In this document: in pieces, positions 7,901 through 16,123 of the stretch
Layout of the letters: every line of letters begins with the position of its first letter
Numbering within the stretch: position 1 is the stretch's first letter
DNA from: Acidimicrobiaceae bacterium
Lineage (GTDB): Bacteria > Actinomycetota > Acidimicrobiia > Acidimicrobiales > RAAP-2
NCBI GenBank assembly: GCA_003132205.1
Contig: PKWY01000033.1
Location: 169,111-207,194 of the forward strand
Length of the DNA stretch: 38,084 bases
Direction: 5' to 3'
Translations under genes and position numbers: made by a program
The notes under the pieces: generated by a model
What the model saw: the letters and a program-made list of their open reading frames with translations, nothing else
Told to the model about the DNA's origin: nothing
Databases searched by the model: none

Positions 7901-9049
7901 TCAGCCCTTGCGCGCCGCGCGCCCCTGGGACTGCAGCATGCACAGTTGCACGTAGCGGGCGATGTCGCTGGGCGAAACGACCCCTACGAACGCGCCATTC
8001 TCGTCGATGACGAGGGCCCGGCCATCGGGCGCTGCCTGCATTCGCTGGAGAAGCTCGGGAATCGGCTCACTGGGTGCACCGATCGGGACTTCGGAGAGCG
8101 GACAGGCGATGTCGATCAGCCGGGTCGTTTCACGTGCGTTCGCCGGCACGTGGCGAATCCTGCCCATGGTGGCGAGACCCTCCAGTTTCCCGTCGGCTCC
8201 GACAAGTGGGTAGGTGTTGAACCGGTGATGGTGAAGTTGCGTGTCGATTAGTTCAGCGACGGTCGTCGTCGCTGAGAACGTGACCGGATCAGGGGTCATA
8301 ATGTCACGGACATGGACATTGGCCAACGAACTGCGCAGCACGACCGAACTCTCCTCCGCGCGCGCCGCAGTGAGAAGATACCAACCCAGGAAGACGAACC
8401 AGAGGCCGATGATCCCGACTTCCAGGAACTCCAGGACCCCCAGCGTCACCAGGATGTAGGCGAACACCTGACCCGCGCGAGCCGCGGAAGTCGCAGCGCG
8501 AACCCGGTCGCCGCTGCGTCGCCACAGCACTGAGCGCAGCACGCGGCCACCGTCGAGCGGTGCAGCGGGTATCAGGTTGAACACACCGAGGAGGAGGTTC
8601 ATCCACGCCAGCCACCCGAAGGCTGATCCGAGCAACCCGACGCCACCAGACTGGTGAAGGAGGACGGCCAAGACTGCGAACACGCCAGCGAGCACGAAAC
8701 TGGTGACGGGACCAATCACGGCGATTCGAAAGTCGGCGCTGGGAGTCAGCGCTTCGCCTTCGAGTTCGGATACTCCACCGAAGAGCCAGAACGTGATTCG
8801 GCGAACCCCAATGCCGTTTTGCTTCGCGACGACGGAATGGGAGAGCTCGTGAGCAAAGATTGACACGAAGAAGAGCAGACTCGTCGCCAACGCGACAGCC
8901 CAATACGTCGGCGACGAGTCATGTGGGTGGTAAGCGGGCAGCACCAGGTCGGCCAACTCCCACACGATGAGGAAGAAGATTACGAGGATGCTCCAATTAA
9001 TGCCAACCGGAATCCCGTCAATCGTTCCAAGTCGAATGTCCTGGTCCAT
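7901..9049 (-). CDS. Rip3-like site-2 zinc metalloprotease (M50) with C-terminal CBS pair
   Basis: 382 aa. The N-terminal half is an intramembrane protease with about six helices: zinc ligands in HELSH (H67, E68, H71) and the third ligand in the LDGG motif (D166). The C-terminal part (about 245-375) holds two CBS domains, starting VRDIMTPDPVTF and ending in FVGVVSPSDIARYV, which usually bind adenosyl nucleotides and gate activity. This architecture matches M. tuberculosis Rip3 (Rv2625c). Such enzymes cut transmembrane regulators such as anti-sigma factors; no candidate substrate gene is adjacent. ATG 9049 has GGAG five bases upstream; GTG 9055 is an alternative. It seems monocistronic, with about 200 empty bases upstream. 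Confidence 0.9.
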   Translation of the reverse strand: MDQDIRLGTIDGIPVGINWSILVIFFLIVWELADLVLPAYHPHDSSPTYWAVALATSLLFFVSIFAHELSHSVVAKQNGIGVRRITFWLFGGVSELEGEALTPSADFRIAVIGPVTSFVLAGVFAVLAVLLHQSGGVGLLGSAFGWLAWMNLLLGVFNLIPAAPLDGGRVLRSVLWRRSGDRVRAATSAARAGQVFAYILVTLGVLEFLEVGIIGLWFVFLGWYLLTAARAEESSVVLRSSLANVHVRDIMTPDPVTFSATTTVAELIDTQLHHHRFNTYPLVGADGKLEGLATMGRIRHVPANARETTRLIDIACPLSEVPIGAPSEPIPELLQRMQAAPDGRALVIDENGAFVGVVSPSDIARYVQLCMLQSQGRAARKG

Positions 9050-9256
9050 CTTCACTCCGCTTCTCTGACGCCCAACTTCCCAACCGTGTCGTGCGACGAT
9101 GCACTACCAGCATTGAACCACCGGCGTCGCCAGCGCTAGGGCCGAAGGGCTCAAACTATGAGTTCTGTGAACTTCAGGCCCGACACTCTCACTCTCAATT
9201 CGAAGTTTCCTGGGGTTACCCGCGGGTGGCGGGGGTCAGGATTCGTGACCGAGTCC

Positions 9257-9679
9257 CTAGATGAACTCCTTGTACTCCTCGAACCAGTCGCGCAGCAGGG
9301 AAAGCACCTGGTCCTGCGTGAGGGACTCAAGGTCGCTGTCGATTGCAGCGACCACCTTCTGGGCGATGTCGGGATGCTTGCGCTCCCAGTACTGGGTGAG
9401 GTGAAGCATCTCGTTGGCCTTGCCCTTGCCGTGGCCAATCAGCACGATCGCCGACGCTGGCCCCACTGCTTCGGTGATCGACTCGTAGAAGATCGAACTG
9501 TGGTGATCAGTGTCGTGACCGTGGTGGTGCTGAGCCTCACGGACATGGTGGTGACGGGCAATTTCGTTCGGAGCGTGAACGCTCACGGGCTTCGTACCCC
9601 GCTCGACCCCCGTGGCCCAAACGCGCGCCTCATCGCGCATGATCGCCACCGCAACCAGTCCACCCGCAGATTCACCCAT
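9257..9679 (-). CDS. Conserved His-rich protein, eRF1-domain-like ('translational machinery protein' type)
   Basis: 140 aa, soluble, no signal peptide. The N-terminal strand pattern LVAVAIMRDEARVWATG, a His-rich middle (RHHHVREAQHHHGHDTDHHS, about residues 45-65), then FYESITEAVGPASAIVLIGH (about 66-85) and a C-terminal VVAAIDSDLESLTQDQVLSL follow the layout of small bacterial eRF1 domain-3-like proteins. The function of that family is not established; a link to ribosomes is inferred from fold. ATG 9679 is chosen because AGGAGAGGAAGG sits upstream; the 14 codons before it look untranslated. The ten or so clustered histidines could bind metal. Family assignment is from memory of the pattern and needs a profile search. 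Confidence 0.55.
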   Translation of the reverse strand: MGESAGGLVAVAIMRDEARVWATGVERGTKPVSVHAPNEIARHHHVREAQHHHGHDTDHHSSIFYESITEAVGPASAIVLIGHGKGKANEMLHLTQYWERKHPDIAQKVVAAIDSDLESLTQDQVLSLLRDWFEEYKEFI

Positions 9680-9872
9680 CGTCAACCTTCCTCTCCTTCT
9701 CAACTTACCCAATTCATACAATCCACACCCATTAGTTGCTAGGGAAGGAAGTAACTTCTCCGCCTCAGGCCATCGATCTTCTATTAAAGCTCGAAGGCCA
9801 CGCGCGAGTCAGATTCCGCGGACCGCGACCAAGATCACGGCTGGCTCCCTTGTCGACCGGCGCTTCTGAGGC

Positions 9873-9890
9873 CGTTTCCTGGCGGAAACG
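9873..9890. other. 7-bp hairpin with 4-base loop
   Basis: CGTTTCC (9873-9879) and GGAAACG (9884-9890) are perfect arms around TGGC. No T-run follows. Role unknown. Confidence 0.35.
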
Positions 9891-10074
9891 ACCGTTCACG
9901 ACGACATGTGTGTCAGTCTTGTTTCAAACGAACTCAAAGACGATTCGAACTGGGGCACTCCGCAAGGTCTCCATCGTCATCAGGTGCCGAGCTCGACCTC
10001 TTGGATATGACCTTCGTCACTACTGACCCAGCGCAAACCCGTGATTGACTCAAATGGGATGGGTGCCGGTAGAC

Positions 10075-10114
10075 ACTTCTCGCCGAGCAACGGATCCGTT
10101 GCTCGGCGAGAAGT
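10075..10114. repeat. Perfect 40-bp palindrome upstream of the ABC exporter
   Basis: The two 20-base halves, ACTTCTCGCCGAGCAACGGA and its exact reverse complement, meet at the centre GGATCC with no mismatch. Symmetry stops abruptly at both ends. In RNA it would fold to a very stable hairpin; in DNA it could bind a dimer or extrude. It ends 102 bp before GTG 10217. No gene reads into it from the left on the + strand, so a plain terminator role is not obvious. Confidence 0.75.
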
Positions 10115-10216
10115 CCTTACTCGACATCGTTCGGTCCACAGCGTTAGCTCATCATCCTGAGAAGGTGCATGGGAGAATTGGGTGTGGGAAGACTTCAGGG
10201 GTCTAGGAGGCGGCGA

Positions 10217-11260
10217 GTGGAAGGTGAAGCAGAACGGCCGCTAGCCACCGACACTTCGGTCGCCCCGGAAACCCAGCGCCGTGTTATGGCTGCGCCGGCC
10301 ATTGAGGTCATAGACGTCGAGAAACGCTTTGGCGATCTCGTAGCTGTTGGCGGCGTCAGTTTCAGCGTGCAACCGGGTGAGGTGTTCGCGTTCCTCGGGC
10401 CCAATGGCGCTGGCAAGTCGACGACCATCAACATCCTTTGCACCCTGGCATTGCCGACCGGAGGTAGCGCGCGAGTCGCCGGATTCGACGTTGTCAAGAA
10501 TCCCAATGAAGTGCGCCAGAAGATCGGCCTGGTGTTTCAAGAGCAAACCCTCGACGATCAGTTGACCGCCGAGGAGAACCTCCGGTTTCATGCGGTGCTC
10601 TACGGAGTACCCAAGAAGTACCGCAAGGAGCGAATCGAACGGGTTCTCGAACTCGTGAAATTGGCCGACCGGGGCTCGGACTTGGTTTCCACATTCTCCG
10701 GGGGCATGGCACGTCGTCTAGAGATCGCCCGAGGGATGCTGCACACTCCGGCCGTCCTGTTCCTCGACGAGCCGACCATCGGGCTCGACCCGCAGACGAG
10801 GTCGTTGATGTGGGACGACGTGATGACGCTTCGCCGCGAGGAGGGTGTCACGATCTTCCTCACCACGCACTACATGGACGAGGCCGAAGTTGCCGACCGG
10901 ATCGCCATCATCGATCACGGTCAGATCGTCGCCCTAGACACCCCCGAAAGACTGAAGGCGATCATCGGGGCCGATACCGTCGATCTCGAGACGGGCAACG
11001 ACGCCGCCGCGTTCGAGGTGATCAAGGCCGCCGGGTTTCAAGTGGAGCGCGGCGCTGAGAGGGTCACGGTCTTTACGGAGAATGGCGAGGGCGAAGTGGC
11101 CCGACTGGTCGAACTCGTAGGCGGAGGGGTCCGCTCAGTGCACGTCCACAGGCCCACCCTCGACGACGTCTTCTTGCACTTCACGGGACGCGAAATCCGC
11201 GAGCAGCCAGGCGAATCGCACACAGGAATGGGTCGTGCATGGGGGGCGAGGCACCGATGA
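10217..11260 (+). CDS. ABC-2 type (DrrA-like) exporter ATPase
   Basis: 347 aa from GTG 10217. The ABC domain shows Walker A GPNGAGKST (61-69), Q-loop VFQEQTL, the signature FSGGMARRLEIARG (about 160-173), Walker B LFLDEPTIGLD and the H-loop LTTHYMDEAE. The C-terminal extension ends in HRPTLDDVFLHFTGR, diagnostic of DrrA/daunorubicin-resistance ATPases. It powers the permease encoded next (ATGA overlap). GTG 10217 is chosen because a perfect AGGAGG lies six bases upstream; ATG 10286, without a ribosome site, would give a shorter but also complete ABC domain. Substrate unknown: drug, lipid or polyketide export are all family roles. Confidence 0.88.
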   Translation: MEGEAERPLATDTSVAPETQRRVMAAPAIEVIDVEKRFGDLVAVGGVSFSVQPGEVFAFLGPNGAGKSTTINILCTLALPTGGSARVAGFDVVKNPNEVRQKIGLVFQEQTLDDQLTAEENLRFHAVLYGVPKKYRKERIERVLELVKLADRGSDLVSTFSGGMARRLEIARGMLHTPAVLFLDEPTIGLDPQTRSLMWDDVMTLRREEGVTIFLTTHYMDEAEVADRIAIIDHGQIVALDTPERLKAIIGADTVDLETGNDAAAFEVIKAAGFQVERGAERVTVFTENGEGEVARLVELVGGGVRSVHVHRPTLDDVFLHFTGREIREQPGESHTGMGRAWGARHR

Positions 11261-12117
11261 CGGACGTAATCAACACGAACGACAACGCTAACCCCAACGG
11301 GTCGAATTTCTCCACCGAGCTGCGCACGATACTGATGGTCTGGCAACGCGAGCTCATCCGGTTCGGACGCAACCGAACACGAATCATCACGAGCCTCTCC
11401 CAGCCGTTGTTGTTCCTCTTCGTACTCGGCTACGGGATGTCCACGCTGGTGGGCTCGACCGAGGGATTCGACTTCAAGAAGTTCCTCTTTCCCGGCATCG
11501 TCGCCATGAGCGTCGTCTCCACGGCAATCTTCAGCGCGATTTCGATCGTATGGGACCGCGAATTCGGGTTCCTTCGAGAGATGCTGGTCGCGCCGGTTCG
11601 GCGCTCGTCGCTCGTGATTGGAAAGACCCTCGGTGGCGCGTCGGTCGCCGCGCTGCAGGGGACCATCATGCTGGTCCTCGCCCCGCTCATCGGGGTTCGC
11701 CTGACCGTTCTGCTGGTGATCGAGGTCATCGGGCTCGAGCTGTTGATGGCGATCGCGCTCACCGCGTTCGGGGTGTTCGTCGCCAGCCGGATTGAGCGGA
11801 TTGAGGGGTTCCAGGTCGTCATGCAGCTGGTGCTCTTCCCGATGCTCTTCCTTTCCGGAGCCCTCTTTCCCCTCAGCGGCCTGCCGGTCTGGTTGTCGGT
11901 GCTGACAAGGGTCAATCCCCTAACGTACGCCGTAGCTCCCCTACGCCAGGTGGTGTTCGCCGCCCAGAATGTCCCGCCCGCCGCTGCGGCGCGCTTCTCG
12001 GCGCAGGTCACCATTTTCGGTCACGTCTTGCCAATCTGGAGCGAGGTCAGCCTCGTCGGGATCTTCTTCGTGGTCTTCTTCCTTCTCGCCGTACAGGGCC
12101 TGTCCCGGCGCCAGTAG
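11257..12117 (+). CDS. ABC-2 type (DrrB-like) exporter permease
   Basis: 286 aa with six hydrophobic segments. The N-terminal cytoplasmic stretch IRFGRNRTRIITSLSQPLLF and the segment LFPGIVAMSV followed by WDREFGFLREMLVAPVRRSS are typical of ABC2_membrane proteins; the loop LFPLSGLPVWLSVLTRVNPL followed by TYAVAPLRQV is the C-terminal DrrB hallmark. ATG 11257 overlaps the ATPase stop. An in-frame ATG at 11239 would add six residues. It forms the membrane channel for the preceding ATPase. The gene pair ends at a hairpin facing the SDR gene. No resistance or biosynthesis gene lies next to it, so the substrate cannot be inferred. Confidence 0.88.
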   Translation: MTDVINTNDNANPNGSNFSTELRTILMVWQRELIRFGRNRTRIITSLSQPLLFLFVLGYGMSTLVGSTEGFDFKKFLFPGIVAMSVVSTAIFSAISIVWDREFGFLREMLVAPVRRSSLVIGKTLGGASVAALQGTIMLVLAPLIGVRLTVLLVIEVIGLELLMAIALTAFGVFVASRIERIEGFQVVMQLVLFPMLFLSGALFPLSGLPVWLSVLTRVNPLTYAVAPLRQVVFAAQNVPPAAAARFSAQVTIFGHVLPIWSEVSLVGIFFVVFFLLAVQGLSRRQ

Positions 12118-12136
12118 CCGATCCGAGTCCCTCCGC

Positions 12137-12159
12137 CCGCGACTTGAACACCGTCGCGG
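12137..12159. terminator. Hairpin between convergent ABC permease and SDR genes
   Basis: CCGCGAC (12137-12143) and GTCGCGG (12153-12159) form a 7-bp GC-rich stem with a 9-base loop in the 57-bp gap between two gene ends. There is no T-tract. Probable shared terminator. Confidence 0.5.
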
Positions 12160-12174
12160 TGGCGACCGAAGAGT

Positions 12175-12939
12175 TCAGTCCATGTAGGCACCACCGTTGA
12201 CCGAGATGGATTCACCGGTCAAGAAGTCAGCATCGTCGGACGCCAGGAACGCGACAACTTTCGCGACGTCCTCGGGCGTCTCAAGGCGCGCCAGCGGCGT
12301 GTCGTTGATCCACGACTGCTTCACGGTCTGGGGGTCCGAACCACGAAGCTCGGCCTCCCACGCGAGTTCACGCGTCTGCATCGGCGTTGCGACGAAGCCC
12401 GGGCAGACGCTGTTCACGCGAATGCCGTACGGAGCAAGCTCGAAGGCCATCGCCTGGGTCAGCCCGAGGACCGCGAACTTGCTCGCGACGTAGTCCGCGA
12501 GGAACGGGACTCGTCCCTGCTTGGCGGCCATCGAAGCGGTGTTGATGATGCGTCCCGGAGTGCCCAGGGCGATCATGGCCCGGGCGGCGGACTGCCCGCA
12601 GTAGAAGACGCCGTACGTGTTGACTTCGAAGTTGCGGGCGAGGTCGGCCGGCGAGATGTCCACGAAGCGCTGCATCTTGGAGATTCCCGCGTTGGAGACC
12701 CACACGTCGAGGCGTCCGTGCTGCGCGACGACGCCGTTGACGAGTTCGTCGCACGCCGCAGGGTCGGTCACGTCGAGGCTGGACGCCTGGGCACTTTCGA
12801 TGCTGTCGGCAACCTTTTGCGCGCTCGGCCCGTCGACGTCGGTCACCACCACGTGGTAGCCGCGACTTCCGAGCGTCGCCGCGATGGCGGCGCCGATACC
12901 CGATCCGGCTCCCGTCACGCAGGCGACTGGTCTGGTCAT
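12175..12939 (-). CDS. Short-chain dehydrogenase/reductase (polyol/sugar dehydrogenase-like)
   Basis: 254 aa classical SDR. It has the cofactor motif TGAGSGIG (about 9-16), an acidic residue after strand 2 (VTDVDG) suggesting NAD, the NAG motif (SNAGIS), the catalytic Ser in INTASM, the YVASK pair (Tyr, Lys) and the PGFVATPM loop. The C-terminal FLTGESISVNGGAYMD is common in sugar and polyol dehydrogenases. ATG 12939 overlaps the kinase stop (4 bp), so it is the last gene of the DeoR-BtpA-FGGY-SDR unit. In that context it probably oxidises a polyol or sugar before or instead of phosphorylation. Substrate not readable. Confidence 0.85.
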   Translation of the reverse strand: MTRPVACVTGAGSGIGAAIAATLGSRGYHVVVTDVDGPSAQKVADSIESAQASSLDVTDPAACDELVNGVVAQHGRLDVWVSNAGISKMQRFVDISPADLARNFEVNTYGVFYCGQSAARAMIALGTPGRIINTASMAAKQGRVPFLADYVASKFAVLGLTQAMAFELAPYGIRVNSVCPGFVATPMQTRELAWEAELRGSDPQTVKQSWINDTPLARLETPEDVAKVVAFLASDDADFLTGESISVNGGAYMD

Positions 12940-14441
12940 AGTGAACTCCTCGCGAGTAAATGGGAAAACGATGCCGTTGCCTCGGTCAGTTGGACGAACT
13001 CCCGGTAACGCTCTTCGTAGAGGGCGACGTGGCCCGCATCGGGCGAGATGATCTCCCCCTCCTCCAAGCCGGATGTCACGTAGGACCAGTCATTGATCAG
13101 CCCCGTTCCGATGCCGGCGATGACCGCCGCCCCGTAGGAGGCACCGGGGTGGTCGATGATCGAGATCAGATCCCGGTTCAGGACGTCAGCGAGTATCTGG
13201 CGCCAAAGGCGCGACTTCGATCCGCCATTGGTGATCCGGGTCCGGCCAATGATGAGGCCGCCTTCGGCGAACACCTCGAAGTGCGACCTGAACCCGTACG
13301 CGATCGCCTCGAGGAACGACCGATGAATGTCGCCGCGCGTCGTGCCGAGGTGCAGCCCGACCATCACGCCGCGCAGGTCGGGGTCGTGCAACGGCGTCTT
13401 TTCGCCCAGGAAGTAGGGCAGGGTGATCAGGGCCCCGGGTGCGCTGGTGGCTGCGGCATCGTCGAGTTCGGTCAGGGACGCCGCGTTGAAGATCGACTGC
13501 TCCCAACGAAGCAGCGAGCCGCTCGTAGCCATGCAGCCGTTGGGCAGCCACTTACCAGGCATCGGGTGGCTGTCGAGGTACAGGCGCTTATCGAGGAAGA
13601 CCTTGTCGCTCACCGCCAGGATGTCGCCGGCCCCGCCGAGCTTCACGAGGCAGTCGCCCTGCTCCACGAGGCCCGCGCCGAACGCGGACAGCACGTGGTC
13701 GGCACCGCCGACGATCAGTGGCGTGCCGGCTCGAAGGCCGGTCGCCTCGGCGGACCCGGCGCTCACCTCGCCCACGACGTCGCCGGGCATCCTCACCTCG
13801 AGCAACTCCGGCCAAGCAATTCCCGTGGCTTCGGTCACCGCCGCGAGCGGCGACATGTCGATGTTGTAGAGCCCACTCTCGAGGGCCCAGTTGTGCTCCA
13901 CGTGCGCCTTGGCTCCGAGCATCCGCACGAGCCAGTCGTACGAGCCCTGCAGCGACGCCGTTCTCGACCAGACATCCGGCTCGTGGCGCGCCAGCCACAA
14001 GGCGGTGGGCGCGACCGACTGCTGGGAGAGCACGGACCCGGTGTGACGAAGAAGGTCAAGGTCGCCGAGCGATTCGCGGATATCTCGGATCTCCTGGGCC
14101 GCGCGGGCGTCGTTCTGCAGAATGGCTCGCCGAAGCGGCAGGCCGTGTTCATCCAGCACCAAGACCGCGGGCACCATGCCCGTGACCGCCACCCCGCTGA
14201 TTTCGGCGCTCGTCACGCCCGCGGCGTTGGTCAGGTGGGGAACCAACGCGCACACGGCAGCCCACCAGTCGTTGGGTTCAGCCTCCGCCCAACCAGGGTG
14301 GTCGCTGTAGAGCGCGACGCCGTCGGTCTTCGAAGCCACGATGCCCACGGCGGGATCCAGCAGCACCGCCTTCACCCCGGAAGAGCCGAGGTCGATTCCC
14401 AGAAGCAGTCGGCGACCCGGATCAGGCACTGCGGGCCGCAT
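12936..14441 (-). CDS. FGGY-family carbohydrate kinase (xylulokinase-like)
   Basis: 501 aa, normal FGGY length. The N-terminal phosphate motif LLGIDLGSSGVKAVLLDP (about 12-29) and the AVTGMVPAVLVLDEHG segment define the first actin-like domain; the catalytic base lies in VGGADHVLSAFGAGLV, followed by the ATP-site segments KLGGAGDI and TNGGSKSRLWRQILADVL. FGGY kinases phosphorylate ketoses or polyols such as xylulose, ribulose or glycerol; the overall pattern is nearest xylulokinase. ATG 14441 lies 20 bp inside the BtpA-like gene; GTG 14429 is an alternative. The pairing with an SDR and a DeoR regulator suggests a ketose made by polyol oxidation as substrate. This is inference. Confidence 0.87.
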   Translation of the reverse strand: MRPAVPDPGRRLLLGIDLGSSGVKAVLLDPAVGIVASKTDGVALYSDHPGWAEAEPNDWWAAVCALVPHLTNAAGVTSAEISGVAVTGMVPAVLVLDEHGLPLRRAILQNDARAAQEIRDIRESLGDLDLLRHTGSVLSQQSVAPTALWLARHEPDVWSRTASLQGSYDWLVRMLGAKAHVEHNWALESGLYNIDMSPLAAVTEATGIAWPELLEVRMPGDVVGEVSAGSAEATGLRAGTPLIVGGADHVLSAFGAGLVEQGDCLVKLGGAGDILAVSDKVFLDKRLYLDSHPMPGKWLPNGCMATSGSLLRWEQSIFNAASLTELDDAAATSAPGALITLPYFLGEKTPLHDPDLRGVMVGLHLGTTRGDIHRSFLEAIAYGFRSHFEVFAEGGLIIGRTRITNGGSKSRLWRQILADVLNRDLISIIDHPGASYGAAVIAGIGTGLINDWSYVTSGLEEGEIISPDAGHVALYEERYREFVQLTEATASFSHLLARSSL

Positions 14442-15225
14442 CGATGAACCGCTTGACCCTCTCAGGATCGACTTCGTTCCAGGTGTAACCGTCGCGCTTC
14501 AGGTCGCTGCCGACGATGCAGCCGTCGGCGTACTTGAGGTATTCCTCGATCGTCGCGGCCTTCGCCCCGGTGTTTAACAACACCGGCACCGACTCGTCGA
14601 CCGCTTCACGGACGTCGGCGACCGTCCTCACGTCGGGCTCGCTGCCCGCCATGGGGCCAGATACCAGGATCACGTCGGCCAAGCTGGAGACCACGGTGGA
14701 CCTCGCCATCTGCGCGGGCGTGCGCTGGCCGATGCTCGAAGCGAACTCCGGGGTGATGTTGGCGAAGATCGCCAGATCGTCGCGGCCGAAGTTGTGGCGG
14801 TTGCGAAGAAGCGTCGCGGCGTCGGGATTCCACGGGCCCATGTCGGATTCCCACGAGCCGGTGATGACCTCGCGCATGAAGAACGCGCCGCTGCCCACCG
14901 CGATGGCGAGCGCGCACTGCGCATCCCACAGGAAGTCGACGCCGAAGGGGCGGTCGGTCGGACGGCACTCGGCGGCGACGCGGGCCATCACGGCTGACGC
15001 CTCGAGTCCGGCGTGCAGCTGATAGGGACGGTCCCCCTCGTTGCAGAACAGAATCGCGTCGAATCCACCCTCGAGGAGCTTCTCGGTGTCGCGCTTCACG
15101 TGATCGATCAGCCCCTGCACGCCGGCGGCGGCGTCGTAGAGCGGCGTACCGGGAAGCGGCGGAACGTGGGCCATGGCAATGAGTGGCTTCGCCACCTCGG
15201 GGAAAATCGTACGAAATCGGGACAT
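14422..15225 (-). CDS. BtpA/SgcQ-family TIM-barrel protein
   Basis: 267 aa. The N-terminal MAHVPPLPGTPLYD, the acidic LFCNEGDRPY, the segment FGVDFLWDAQCALAIAVGSG followed by AFFMRE, and the C-terminal VLLNTGAKAATIEEYL and DGCIVGSDLKRDG are the BtpA family hallmarks. Cyanobacterial BtpA affects photosystem I stability, but many bacterial members, including E. coli SgcQ, sit in sugar operons beside DeoR regulators. Their reaction is not established; a barrel enzyme acting on a phosphosugar, such as an aldolase or epimerase, is a guess. Its ATG overlaps the DeoR stop by one base (TGATG). The gene next to it is a sugar kinase. Confidence 0.82.
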   Translation of the reverse strand: MSRFRTIFPEVAKPLIAMAHVPPLPGTPLYDAAAGVQGLIDHVKRDTEKLLEGGFDAILFCNEGDRPYQLHAGLEASAVMARVAAECRPTDRPFGVDFLWDAQCALAIAVGSGAFFMREVITGSWESDMGPWNPDAATLLRNRHNFGRDDLAIFANITPEFASSIGQRTPAQMARSTVVSSLADVILVSGPMAGSEPDVRTVADVREAVDESVPVLLNTGAKAATIEEYLKYADGCIVGSDLKRDGYTWNEVDPERVKRFIDAARSA

Positions 15226-16010
15226 CAGTCCTTCTCCTTCTTGAACGGCTCGACGTGCAGCACTTCGACGCCCTGATCCTTGAGGCGTCGAATGACGGGG
15301 TTCTCGGGCAGAGCGGTCGTCACCAGCAGGTCGACGACGTTGACCGGGGCTACCGTGACGAAGGCGACGTGGCCGATCTTGGACGCGTCCGCGAGCACGA
15401 CGACGCGTCGTCCCGATTTGATAGCGGTCTGCTTCACGTAGGCGTCGTCGAGGTTGTACTCGGTCAAGCCCTTGACGTCGCTCACCCCGGCAACACCGAG
15501 GAACACCGTGTCGCAGTTGAGGTCGTCGAACGACGCCTGGGCCCGCGGACCCACCAAGCTCATCTCGCCAACGCGCACCACTCCACCGGTCACGATCGTC
15601 CTCACCGAGGACCTCGTGCTCAACTCCGTCGCAATCAGCAGCGAACTCGTGATCACCGTGATCGCCAGATCATCCTTGATGGCCTTCGCCATCTCGTGCG
15701 TCGTCGTTCCGACGTCGAGCACCACGGTCTCGTTCTCGCTCAAGAGGGCGGCGGCGGCGGCGCCAATCCGTCGTTTGTCCTCGGCCATGTGCGCCGCACG
15801 CTGCAAGATCGGCGGCTCGAACGAACGGCTCTGGACCGAGATAGCCCCGCCTCGTGACCGACGCGCCAGGCCCGCGGACTCCAAGAGCTCAAGGTCTCGA
15901 CGAATCGTCATCTCTGAGGTTCCATAGAGCGCCGCCAATTCAACGATCGCGGCCTCACCCTCAACTTGAAGACGCTCAGCGATGGTTGCCCTACGAGTCT
16001 TGGTGTCCAT
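15225..16010 (-). CDS. DeoR-family sugar-operon repressor
   Basis: 261 aa. N-terminal DeoR helix-turn-helix: AALYGTSEMTIRRDLELLES (about 26-45) followed by LARRSRGGA. The C-terminal sensor domain has the phosphosugar-binding pattern VVLDVGTTTHEMAKAI and DDAYVKQTAIKSGRRVVVLAD. Such repressors release DNA on binding a phosphorylated sugar. It is first in a four-gene unit with BtpA-like, FGGY kinase and SDR genes. Its ATG has no Shine-Dalgarno but lies six bases after TATTAT (16017-16022), so it is probably leaderless and autoregulated through the element at 16016-16070. The same element occurs upstream of the ABC importer operon, which it probably also controls. Confidence 0.9.
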   Translation of the reverse strand: MDTKTRRATIAERLQVEGEAAIVELAALYGTSEMTIRRDLELLESAGLARRSRGGAISVQSRSFEPPILQRAAHMAEDKRRIGAAAAALLSENETVVLDVGTTTHEMAKAIKDDLAITVITSSLLIATELSTRSSVRTIVTGGVVRVGEMSLVGPRAQASFDDLNCDTVFLGVAGVSDVKGLTEYNLDDAYVKQTAIKSGRRVVVLADASKIGHVAFVTVAPVNVVDLLVTTALPENPVIRRLKDQGVEVLHVEPFKKEKD

Positions 16011-16015
16011 CTGAA

Positions 16016-16070
16016 CATAATATGTGATTTTTTAACACTCAGGGCCTACGAGTTGAGATATTTTGACAAG
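16016..16070 (-). promoter_or_regulatory. Promoter and two-block element upstream of the DeoR gene (copy A)
   Basis: On the coding (minus) strand the order is TTGTCAAAATATCTCAACTC at its start (distal block), an 11-base linker, then TGTTAAAAAATCA and CATATTATG (proximal block), with -10 TATTAT at 16017-16022 six bases before the ATG. Both blocks recur almost unchanged at 24292-24342. The TTGTYAAA and TGTTAAAA ends look like direct half-sites about three helical turns apart. Confidence 0.75.
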
Positions 16071-16123
16071 TGTGGCCGCTTCATGAGGAAGACGAGCCAG
16101 CACAAGACTCGATCGCTCAGAAG

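Larger units (their letters stand above)
9680..10216. other. Long divergent intergenic region with two hairpins and no supported gene
   Basis: Separates the eRF1-like gene (-) from the ABC exporter (+). A 96-codon frame at 9736-10026 (+) has no domain or start signal and is not called. The region contains the hairpin CGTTTCC-TGGC-GGAAACG (9873-9890) and the 40-bp palindrome at 10075-10114. Confidence 0.5.

Noticed and set aside
9940..9965. TTCGAA-containing stretch resembling a tRNA T-loop
   Set aside because: The flanking bases do not form a T-arm, acceptor or anticodon stem, so no tRNA is called.
9736..10026. A 96-codon + strand frame in the gap before the ABC exporter
   Set aside because: Composition is Arg/Ser/Thr-rich, no domain, no ribosome site, and it contains hairpin DNA at 9873-9890.
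12960..14447. A 495-codon open frame on the + strand opposite the FGGY kinase
   Set aside because: High GC content leaves antisense frames open. Its translation is Arg/Gly/Asp-rich without domains, while the minus strand has an intact FGGY kinase.
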